Shown here piece by piece: positions 24,610 to 31,452 of a stretch of 64,000 nucleotides of DNA. Location: positions 1,364,001 to 1,428,000 of the forward strand of contig OY969553.1 of the NCBI GenBank assembly GCA_963700925.1, written 5' to 3'. Below the pieces are notes generated by a model. That model was not told the DNA's origin, made no database searches, and saw nothing but the letters and a program-made list of their open reading frames with translations. Each line of letters opens with the position of its first letter. Within the stretch, counting starts at the first letter, position 1. Source of the DNA: CAWJMD01 sp963700925 (GTDB taxonomy: Bacteria > Actinomycetota > Actinomycetes > Actinomycetales > CAWJMD01). The position numbers were made by a program, and so were the translations under genes.

Positions 24610-26326
24610 GACCGCGCTCTACGGTGCGCAGCCCGTGATCAGCCTCGACGGCACACCCTTGCGTGACGACCTGGTGTCCCTGGTCGAGACCGTGGTCGTT
24701 GACACGTCGCTGCACGTGCCCGACATGCTCCAGCTCAACCTGCGCGACGAGGCACGCGACGTGCTGCAGCGTCTCGGCGTGCGGATCGGCAGCGAGTGCG
24801 TCGTGACAGCCACCCGGCTCGGTGACGGGGCGCAGACAGAGCTCGTCAGGGCCGAGATCACTTCTCTCGAGCGCGATGTCGGCCCTCACGGCTGCACGGC
24901 AGTGCTACGCGGGTACGACGCGTCGCACCGGCTCGGACGGGGCCGTCGCACCGCGACGTACAACGACGTCACCGACGCCGACGTCGTGCGGCAGGTGGCC
25001 GGACGTGCCGGTGTGGCCGTCGCCCGCGTGGATGCGACATCGACCACCCACGAGCACGTTTCCCAGGTCAACGCCACCGACTGGGAGTTCCTCAACACGA
25101 GGGCGCGAGAGACCGGTCACGAGGTCGCCGTCGTCAACGGCAGCCTGGAGTGGCGCCGGCCGACAGAGTCCTCCGACGCACCGGAGCCCTCGGGTTCCGT
25201 CGACGACGAGCCGGTTCCGCTGCAGCTCTCGGTCGGCTCGAACCTCGTCTCGTTCCGGCCCCGGGTCACAGCCGGGTCGCAGGTGGACGAGGTCACGGTC
25301 CGGTCCTGGGACCCCGTGACCAAAGCCGCCGTCGTGGGACGGTCCGCCGGCACGAGCGTCGCCGCCAGCGTGGCGCTGTCGCCGGCGCAGCTGGCCGGGG
25401 CGTTCGGTTCAGCCCAACACGTGTGTGTCACAAGGCCTCTGGCGTCGCAGACGGAAGCCGATGCCACCGCCGCCGCACTCGCGGAGAGTCTCGCGAGCGT
25501 CCACGCGGAGGCCGAGGGGGTCGCTGTCGGCGACCCCCGGCTGCGGGCCGGTGCCGCCGTCTCGGTCGGCCACGCGGGCTGGCCCTTCGACGGTCGCTAC
25601 ACCCTCACGTCCGCGCGACACGTGTACGACCGCGCCGGGTACCGCACCCTCATCGGCGTGAGCGGTCGGCACGAGCGGTCGCTGCTGCGACTGGCCGGCG
25701 GCGCCGCCGCGCCATCCGTGGTCCACGGCGTGGTCACCGCGCTCGTCACCGACGTCGACGACCCCGAGTCCGGCGGCCGGGTCAAGCTGCGGTTCCCCTG
25801 GCTGTCGGACGACTACGAGAGCTGGTGGGCGCGCGTCGCGCAGCTCGGCGCCGGCGACCAGCGCGGCGCCGTGTGGCTCCCCGAGGTCAACGACGAGGTC
25901 CTGGTCGCCTTCGAGCACGGTGACACGCGGCGGCCCTACGTGGTCGGCAGCCTCTACAACGGCGTCGACCTCCCCCGACTCGGCGACGGTCTCGTCGACG
26001 GCTCGACCGGCGCGGTCAAGCGTCGCGGGTTCGTGTCGAGGCTCGGACACCGGCTGGTGTTCCTCGACGACGACCCCAAGAGCGGTATCGCGCTGGTCAC
26101 CGGTGACGACTCGCTGCGGATCGCACTGAAGCAGTCCGACACGACGATCAACATCGCTTCGGACGGCAAGGTGTCGATCAGCGGGTCGAGCGAGGTGACG
26201 GTCACCAGCGACGGGTCGATCAGCCTCGAGGCGGGAAGCACGTTGACGCTCAAGGGTTCCGGCGGCGTGTCGATCGACGGCGGCCCGCAGGTGGAGGTGT
26301 CGGGAGGGGTGATCAAGCTCAACTGA
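24602..26326 (+). CDS. CIS spike/hub protein (VgrG/Pvc8-like)
   Basis: A 574-aa spike. Residues 1-340 form the gp27/late-control-D-like hub (LVSLVETVVVDTSLHVPDML, VNATDWEFLNTRARE). Residues about 375-450 are a gp5-type OB fold (GVVTALVTDVDDPESGGRVK, LPEVNDEVLVAFEHGD, YVVGSLYNG). The last 100 residues are the beta-helix needle with short repeats (INIASDGKVSISG, GSISLEAGSTLTLKGSGG). It trimerises to make the piercing tip that carries the PAAR protein. I start at GTG 24602 because it gives the conserved N terminus and an 8-bp overlap; an upstream start would run through the LysM gene. Confidence 0.95.
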   Translation: MPETALYGAQPVISLDGTPLRDDLVSLVETVVVDTSLHVPDMLQLNLRDEARDVLQRLGVRIGSECVVTATRLGDGAQTELVRAEITSLERDVGPHGCTAVLRGYDASHRLGRGRRTATYNDVTDADVVRQVAGRAGVAVARVDATSTTHEHVSQVNATDWEFLNTRARETGHEVAVVNGSLEWRRPTESSDAPEPSGSVDDEPVPLQLSVGSNLVSFRPRVTAGSQVDEVTVRSWDPVTKAAVVGRSAGTSVAASVALSPAQLAGAFGSAQHVCVTRPLASQTEADATAAALAESLASVHAEAEGVAVGDPRLRAGAAVSVGHAGWPFDGRYTLTSARHVYDRAGYRTLIGVSGRHERSLLRLAGGAAAPSVVHGVVTALVTDVDDPESGGRVKLRFPWLSDDYESWWARVAQLGAGDQRGAVWLPEVNDEVLVAFEHGDTRRPYVVGSLYNGVDLPRLGDGLVDGSTGAVKRRGFVSRLGHRLVFLDDDPKSGIALVTGDDSLRIALKQSDTTINIASDGKVSISGSSEVTVTSDGSISLEAGSTLTLKGSGGVSIDGGPQVEVSGGVIKLN

Positions 26327-26397
26327 TCCTGTGCTCCGCGTTCCACGTCCGATCAAGCCAATGATCCACACATCAACCGGCAGAGGAGGTTTCGCCG

Positions 26398-26790
26398 ATG
26401 GGAGTCCCCGCAGCCGTTCTCGGCGACCGCATCTCCGCGACGTGCGCCATCCATCTGGTGCCCAACCCGACGTCGGGTGTGCCGCAGCCCGGGCCACCGA
26501 TGACGTTCAGCGCGCCCGTCACCCTCGGCACCTGCCCGACCGTGCAGGTCAGTGGCAAGCCGGTCGTCGTCGTGGGCGCGCAAGGAACGAACACGCCACC
26601 GCACGTCGGCCTGCACCCGGCCGACCCCTTCATGGCGCCCCCCACCCAGATGGGCGTCGTGGTCCAGGGCAGTGCGACCGTCCTCGCCGGTGGGACACCG
26701 GTGGCCCGCTCCGGCGACGCCTGCACGGCGTGTGGCATGCCGGGCGCGACGTTGACGGGCACGGCAGCCACCGTGCAGGTGGGGGGCTGA
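26398..26790 (+). CDS. PAAR-like spike tip protein
   Basis: A 130-aa protein with PAAR-type features: an N-terminal GVPAAVLGDRISATC, repeated short strands with G-x-P/T-V motifs, candidate metal residues CAIHLVP and HVGLHP, and a C-terminal VLAGGTPVARSGDACTACG. It should cap the spike needle as a metal-bound cone. AGAGGAGG precedes the ATG. There is no C-terminal extension, so it carries no fused effector domain. Confidence 0.9.
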   Translation: MGVPAAVLGDRISATCAIHLVPNPTSGVPQPGPPMTFSAPVTLGTCPTVQVSGKPVVVVGAQGTNTPPHVGLHPADPFMAPPTQMGVVVQGSATVLAGGTPVARSGDACTACGMPGATLTGTAATVQVGG

Positions 26791-26791
26791 C

Positions 26792-27199
26792 ATGGGCACC
26801 GAGGCAGCCGACTTCGTCGGCCGCGGATGGTCGTTCCCGATGGGCGTGGGGCCGTCGGGCGGCACGGCGATGGTTCGCGGCACGTCCAACGTGGAGCAGG
26901 CGATGCTCCTGATCCTCGGCACGGCGCCCGGTGAGCGGCCGATGCGCCCCGAGTTCGGTTGCGGCATCCACGATCTCGTGTTCTCGACGGTGGACGACTC
27001 CTTGGTCGGACGAGTCACGCACGAGGTGCGTGCAGCCCTCACTCGCTGGGAGCCCCGCGTCACCGTCACCGGCGTGGACGCCATCCCGGACCCGGGCTCC
27101 TCGACGACCCTGCTGGTCGACGTCTCCTATGTCGTCAAGTCGACGAACGACCAGCGCAACCTCGTCTTCCCCTTCTACTCGATCCCGGAGCACGAGTGA
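26792..27199 (+). CDS. CIS baseplate wedge protein, gp25/GPW family
   Basis: A 135-aa gp25-like protein (Pvc9-like) with the family core: NVEQAMLLILGTAPGERPMR, PEFGCGIHDLVF and VTVTGVDAIPDPG. gp25 proteins nucleate the sheath on the baseplate and have the EPR-type loop equivalent here to ERPMRPEFG. The stop overlaps the start of the gpJ-like gene (ATG at 27199). Confidence 0.95.
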   Translation: MGTEAADFVGRGWSFPMGVGPSGGTAMVRGTSNVEQAMLLILGTAPGERPMRPEFGCGIHDLVFSTVDDSLVGRVTHEVRAALTRWEPRVTVTGVDAIPDPGSSTTLLVDVSYVVKSTNDQRNLVFPFYSIPEHE

Positions 27200-29151
27200 T
27201 GGCGCTACCCGTTCCCAACCTCGACGACCGCCGCTTCCAGGACTTCGTGGACGACGCGAAGCGGATGGTGCAACGGCGCTGCCCGGAGTGGACCGACCAC
27301 AACGTCTCGGACCCCGGGGTCACGCTGATCGAGGCGTTCGCGGCGATGGCCGACCAGATCGTCTACCGACTGAACCGCGTGCCCGACCACCACTACGTGA
27401 AGTTCCTCGAGCTGCTCGGCGTACGCCTGTTCCCAGCGACCGCAGCCCGCGCACCGGTCACGTTCTGGCTGTCGGCCCCGCAGCGAGAGCCGGTTCGGGT
27501 CCCGGCCGGCACGGAGGTGGCGACGCGGCGGACCCCGGACACCGAGCCGGTCGTGTTCGGCACCACCGCCCCACTGAGCATCGTGCCGACCCGGATGGTC
27601 GCCCTCCGGACCGCGGACGCCGGAGGCGCAGCCGTCGACCACACCGACGAGATCAACGGCGGGCCCTGGGTGCGCTGCTTCTCCCCCGTCCCCGCTGTCG
27701 ACGACGTGCTGCTCCTGGGTCTGTCGGAGGCCGCGCCGTCGTGCGCGGTCGCCTTCCGGCTGGACTGCCAGGTGGAGGGGATCGGCGTCGACCCCGACGC
27801 ACCTCCGCTCGTGTGGGAGGCCTGGACGGCCCGCGGCTGGCGACGCTGCGCCGTGGAGAGGGACGAGACCAGAGCGCTCAACAAGCCCGGAGACCTGGTG
27901 CTGCACATGCCTCCTGGCCATGCGACGTCGGTCGTGGCCGGGGTCCGCGCCGGATGGGTCCGTGCCCGTGTCATCGAGCCGCCCCCAGGAACCCCCACGT
28001 ACACGTCGTCGCCGAGGTTGCACTCAGCGGAGGCCTTCACCATCGGTGGCACGGTCGACGCCGTTCACGCCCAGCTCGTCACCGCAGAGGTGCTCGGGAC
28101 CGCGGAAGGCGTTGCGGGCCAACGGTTCGACGTGAGCCGTAAGCCGGTGCTCCCGACCGACGAGCCCCTGGTGCTCGAGGTCTCCGGTGGCGACCCGGAC
28201 GGCGCTGGCTGGAAGGAGTGGCGGCAGGTGCACGACTTCGCCGGCAGCGGACCCGACGACCCGCACTTCGTGCTCGACGCGGTCAGCGGCACCGTGGAGC
28301 TCGGGCCGTGCGTGCGCCAGCCCGACGGCCGGGTTCGCCACTACGGGCGCGTCCCCGCCCGGGGTGCCGTCGTGCGACTACGCGCCTACCGCACGGGAGG
28401 AGGCGCCGAGGGGAACGTCCGGGCACTGAGCCTCGAGGTGCTCCGTTCGTCGATCCCGTATGTCTCGCGGGTCGGCAACCGGGTCGCGGCTCGCGGCGGA
28501 CGCGCCGCCGAGGAGATCGAGAACGCCAAGGTGCGCGGCCCGCTGCAGCTGCGCGCCACCCACCGGGCGGTCACGTGCGAGGACTACGAGCAGGTGGCCG
28601 CCGCGGCGGCCCCCGAGCTGGCCCGCGTGCGGTGCGTGCCCGAGGACGACGGCGCGGTCCGGGTGCTCCTCGTCCCCGCGACCGGCGACGGAGTCTCGCG
28701 CCGGCCCTTCGAGGACCTGCAGCCGTCCGACGACTCGCTGCGCCGTGTGTCTGCCGCGCTGGACGAGCGCCGGGTCATCGGTGCGCGGGTCGCCGTCGAG
28801 CCACCTGCCTATCGCGGCCTGACGGTGGTCGCCCATCTGCGCGCGCTTCCCGGGCACACCAAGGAAACCGTGTTGGAGGCGGCTCTCGAAGCCCTCTACA
28901 GGCACCACGACCCGATGCACGGTGGTGTCGACGGCCGTGGCTGGGAGTTCGGGCGATCGGTGCAGTACGGGGAGATCTTCGCTGTCCTGCAACGGGTTCG
29001 GGGAGTCGACGTCGTCGAGGACGTACGCCTCTTCCCTGCCGATCCCGTGACGGGACGCCGGGGCGAGGCGGCGCGGACCATCCCGCTCGAGCCGACCGCC
29101 CTGGTCTTCGGCTACGACCACCAGGTGAAGGTGACGCCATGCGAGGACTAG
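27199..29151 (+). CDS. CIS baseplate J-like protein (Pvc11/gp6 type)
   Basis: A 650-aa baseplate assembly protein. The N terminus has LPVPNLDDRRFQDFVDDAKR and PEWTDHNVSDPGVTLIEAFA, followed by MADQIVYRLNRVPDHHYVKF, the standard start of the large CIS gpJ homologues. The centre holds beta-rich domains, and the C terminus has VTCEDYEQVAAAAAPELARV and GREFGRSV-like sequence (here GWEFGRSVQYGEIFAVLQ). It forms the wedge ring around the hub. Translation is coupled to gp25. Confidence 0.94.
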   Translation: MALPVPNLDDRRFQDFVDDAKRMVQRRCPEWTDHNVSDPGVTLIEAFAAMADQIVYRLNRVPDHHYVKFLELLGVRLFPATAARAPVTFWLSAPQREPVRVPAGTEVATRRTPDTEPVVFGTTAPLSIVPTRMVALRTADAGGAAVDHTDEINGGPWVRCFSPVPAVDDVLLLGLSEAAPSCAVAFRLDCQVEGIGVDPDAPPLVWEAWTARGWRRCAVERDETRALNKPGDLVLHMPPGHATSVVAGVRAGWVRARVIEPPPGTPTYTSSPRLHSAEAFTIGGTVDAVHAQLVTAEVLGTAEGVAGQRFDVSRKPVLPTDEPLVLEVSGGDPDGAGWKEWRQVHDFAGSGPDDPHFVLDAVSGTVELGPCVRQPDGRVRHYGRVPARGAVVRLRAYRTGGGAEGNVRALSLEVLRSSIPYVSRVGNRVAARGGRAAEEIENAKVRGPLQLRATHRAVTCEDYEQVAAAAAPELARVRCVPEDDGAVRVLLVPATGDGVSRRPFEDLQPSDDSLRRVSAALDERRVIGARVAVEPPAYRGLTVVAHLRALPGHTKETVLEAALEALYRHHDPMHGGVDGRGWEFGRSVQYGEIFAVLQRVRGVDVVEDVRLFPADPVTGRRGEAARTIPLEPTALVFGYDHQVKVTPCED

Positions 29152-29678
29152 TGGACGACATGCCCACGCCGCTGTCGATCGCGGACGGGCTGCCGCGCAT
29201 GTACGCGGACGACGAGTACGCCGGCAGGCTCACCGGCGCGCTGGACACCGTGCTGGCGCCTGCCGTCAGTGCCCTCGACAACCTGACCGCGTACCTCGAC
29301 CCGGGTACCGCACCCCCGGACTTCCTGCGGTGGCTCGGTCAGTGGCTGGCCGCGCCGCTGGACGAGATGGACGACGCCACCCTCACGACGGCGCTGCGCT
29401 CGTTGCTACCGGCCGCGGCGTCGCTCGGCGCACGCCGCGGGACGGCCCCTGCGCTGGTCGAGGAGATCCGCAGGGTCACCGGCGTCGAGGCGGAGGTGTG
29501 CGACACAGGCGGTGTCAGCTGGACGGCGACCTCCGGTGGACGCATGCCGGGGGCGCCCGGCCCGTCGGCCCAGGTCACAGTCCGGGGGGCCTGCGACCGC
29601 GCGCTCGTCCGCCGGCTCGTTCGGGGGTCCGTGCCTGCTCATGTGCCTGTCGTCGTGACGTTCGAGGAGGAGCAATGA
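29139..29678 (+). CDS. CIS baseplate protein, phage tail protein I family (Pvc12-like)
   Basis: A 179-aa protein with the gpI pattern: LPRMYADDEYAGRLTGALDT, VLAPAVSALDNLTAYLDPGT and PPDFLRWLGQWLAAPLDE, then ARRGTAPALVEEIRRVTGV. It joins the gpJ protein in the wedge. In phages gpI links to tail fibres. ATG 29139 overlaps the gpJ stop by 13 bp; an in-frame ATG at 29160 is possible. The end overlaps the zinc-ribbon gene by ATGA. Confidence 0.92.
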   Translation: MRGLVDDMPTPLSIADGLPRMYADDEYAGRLTGALDTVLAPAVSALDNLTAYLDPGTAPPDFLRWLGQWLAAPLDEMDDATLTTALRSLLPAAASLGARRGTAPALVEEIRRVTGVEAEVCDTGGVSWTATSGGRMPGAPGPSAQVTVRGACDRALVRRLVRGSVPAHVPVVVTFEEEQ

Positions 29679-30733
29679 TGATCACCTGCACCAACTGCGG
29701 CAGCGTGAACGGCGAGGACGACACGTTCTGCGGGTCCTGCAGCGCGTTCCTCGAGTGGGACGGGGCTCCAGCGCCGGATGCCGTACCGGTGCCAGTGCCC
29801 GTCACGGTGCCCGGACCGAGCCAGGGCGAGGAGGAGCCGCCCGAGCACCGCCTGCCGCAGGCCGAGGAGCGCAGGCCGGCACCGCGCCGAGCCATGAGCG
29901 CCGGGCCGACGGACCTCTTCTGCGGCGCGTGCGGCGCGGGCAACGCCTCCGGACGGTCCTTCTGCCGGCGCTGCGGCTCGGCACTCGCGGACGCGGGGAC
30001 ACCCGCTGACGAGACGTTGTCATGGTGGCGGCGCCTGGTCCGAGCTGTGCGGGGGATGTTCCGGCGCGAGGCCGAGCCGCTCGCCGCGGGTGAGCGTCCC
30101 GAGCGCTGGGACCGGCTCTCGCGCCAGCCCCGGACCTCGCAGCGCCGGTGGTTCCGGATGCCGCAGCGGATCAGCGTCGGGCGGTTGGCGATCCCGTTGA
30201 TGGCGCTGGGCCTCCTCGGCTTCAGCCTGACGCCGCTGCGGGCCACCGCCACCACGTGGGCCTTCGAGGCCTACCAGTCGATCCGTCGCGTGGTGGCGCC
30301 GGAGTACGTGCCGGTGACTCCGACTGGGGCAGTGGCCGATTCAGAGGTGGAAGGCCGTGCTGCGCTGAACGCGATCGACCAGAACACCACGACCGCATGG
30401 GCGGAGGGTCGCGAGGGCGCAGGCGTGGGAGCGGTTCTCACCGTCTCGTTCGAGTCGCCGACGGACGTCTCCAGGATGGGCGTCCTCAACGGGGCGCCGG
30501 GAGCCGACTACGCCCTGGAGCCGAGGCTGCGGACGGTGCAGCTCGACATGACGGACGTGGCCGGCAAGGTCACCACCGAGCGACTGGAGCTGGACGACAC
30601 AGCGGACTTCCGGACGTACGACCTCGCAGGCTCGGCAGTCGTCGAGGCGCGCATCACCGTCGTGGACGTGTATCCGGGTCAGCAGGGGGAGGCGGCCTCG
30701 CTCACCGAGGTGTCCTTCCACGCCAAGAGGTGA
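29675..30733 (+). CDS. Zinc-ribbon single-pass membrane protein of CIS operon (CisA-like architecture)
   Basis: A 352-aa protein. Two zinc ribbons lie in the N-terminal part: CTNCGSVNGEDDTFCGSC (residues 5-22) and CGACGAGNASGRSFCRRC (about 88-105), separated by a Pro/Glu-rich linker. A basic stretch precedes one transmembrane helix, LAIPLMALGLLGFSLTPL, near residue 172. The last 145 residues are a beta-rich domain starting near ALNAIDQNTTTAWAEG, similar to discoidin/NAD-glycohydrolase-associated sugar-binding folds, and should face outside. This order (cytoplasmic, TM, sugar-binding-like) resembles what I recall of the Streptomyces CisA protein that links cytoplasmic CIS to the membrane. Homology to CisA is an inference. 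Confidence 0.8.
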   Translation: MMITCTNCGSVNGEDDTFCGSCSAFLEWDGAPAPDAVPVPVPVTVPGPSQGEEEPPEHRLPQAEERRPAPRRAMSAGPTDLFCGACGAGNASGRSFCRRCGSALADAGTPADETLSWWRRLVRAVRGMFRREAEPLAAGERPERWDRLSRQPRTSQRRWFRMPQRISVGRLAIPLMALGLLGFSLTPLRATATTWAFEAYQSIRRVVAPEYVPVTPTGAVADSEVEGRAALNAIDQNTTTAWAEGREGAGVGAVLTVSFESPTDVSRMGVLNGAPGADYALEPRLRTVQLDMTDVAGKVTTERLELDDTADFRTYDLAGSAVVEARITVVDVYPGQQGEAASLTEVSFHAKR

Positions 30734-30748
30734 GGGGAGGTAAGAACG

Positions 30749-30979
30749 ATGGACGAGATCGGACCAGACACTCGCACTGCGACAGTGATGGGGTGGTCAG
30801 CACGTGAGATCGAGGTCTTGCGCCTGCTGGCGCATGGGCTTTCGACCCGCGAGGTGGCACGCAGGCTGGCGTACAGCGAGCGCACGATCAAGAACGTGGT
30901 GTACGACCTGACCACGCGCCACGGCCTGCGCAACCGCACGCACGCGGTCGCGGTCGCAGTACGTGCTGGCGTCGTCTGA
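30749..30979 (+). CDS. Stand-alone LuxR-type HTH protein
   Basis: A 76-aa protein that is almost only a LuxR/GerE helix-turn-helix: WSAREIEVLRLLAHGLSTRE then VARRLAYSERTIKNVVYDLT. It has no receiver or sensory domain. GGGGAGG precedes the ATG. It is the last gene of the CIS block, 15 bp after the zinc-ribbon gene, and is a good candidate for local control of CIS expression. Confidence 0.9.
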   Translation: MDEIGPDTRTATVMGWSAREIEVLRLLAHGLSTREVARRLAYSERTIKNVVYDLTTRHGLRNRTHAVAVAVRAGVV

Positions 30980-31020
30980 AGGGCCCACTCCCCTTGCTCC
31001 TGTCACCCACATCGCCCCCA

Positions 31021-31360
31021 TGGCTCGCTCGTGCAGCCCACACAAACAGGCGACAATCGTGTGGGCTGGACGAGTCAGTGGTTGGCACCGAGCTGGCCGG
31101 TGAAGACTTCGGTGTCCCTACGACTCCATAGTCTTCGGGGCTCGGACGGATTCGCGCCGCCGTCAGTCGCGCTAGATCGGTCGCGCGAGGTGGCGGCGCG
31201 CCGATGACCGTCGCCTAGGCCGTGAACCTGTAATGCGCCGATTCCCGTGATCGTGGATCAGGTCGCATGGCCGGCCCGGACGCGGTGGCCAGCTGCCTAG
31301 CCTGGACTCGTCCAGCCCACACGATTGCCGAATGACTTTGTGGGCTTGACGAGTGAGCCA
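31021..31360. repeat. Pair of 56-bp inverted repeats, each itself a hairpin
   Basis: The reverse complement of 31021-31076 matches 31305-31360 at 47 of 56 positions, including a perfect 23-bp block (31054-31076 against 31305-31327). Each copy folds on itself: CTCGT-n-CAGCCCACAC with GTGTGGGCTG-n-ACGAG in the left copy, and CTCGTC-n-AGCCCAC with GTGGGCT-n-GACGAG in the right. The 228-bp interior encodes nothing evident. The element lies between the convergent ends of the LuxR and CHAT genes (intergenic 30980-31452), so bidirectional termination or a small mobile element (MITE-like) are both possible. Confidence 0.85.
31102..31136. repeat. Stem-loop related to the 181-bp repeat hairpin
   Basis: GAAGACT at 31102-31108 pairs with AGTCTTC at 31130-31136. 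The surrounding sequence, GGCCGGTGAAGACTTCGGTGT, resembles the reverse complement of the hairpin arm in the tandem repeat at 13.2-13.6 kb (TGACGGGCGAAGACTTTGGTGT, allowing a few changes). So the same hairpin family occurs near both ends of the CIS locus. Confidence 0.6.
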
Positions 31361-31452
31361 CGGAGACGACGTGGGTGGGCGGAGCAAAGGGCGGCGTGCC
31401 TGACACCCGGTGCTCGGCAGGCAGCGTGTTGCCACTTGTAGCCCAACGCCAC

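Noticed and set aside
11630..30979. Prophage
   Set aside because: Tail-like genes only. No capsid, portal, terminase, integrase, holin or lysin, and DUF4255 plus the PAAR/gp25 order fits a CIS.
11630..30979. Type VI secretion system
   Set aside because: No TssJ/L/M membrane complex, no ClpV, and the sheath is a single phage-type protein rather than TssB/TssC.
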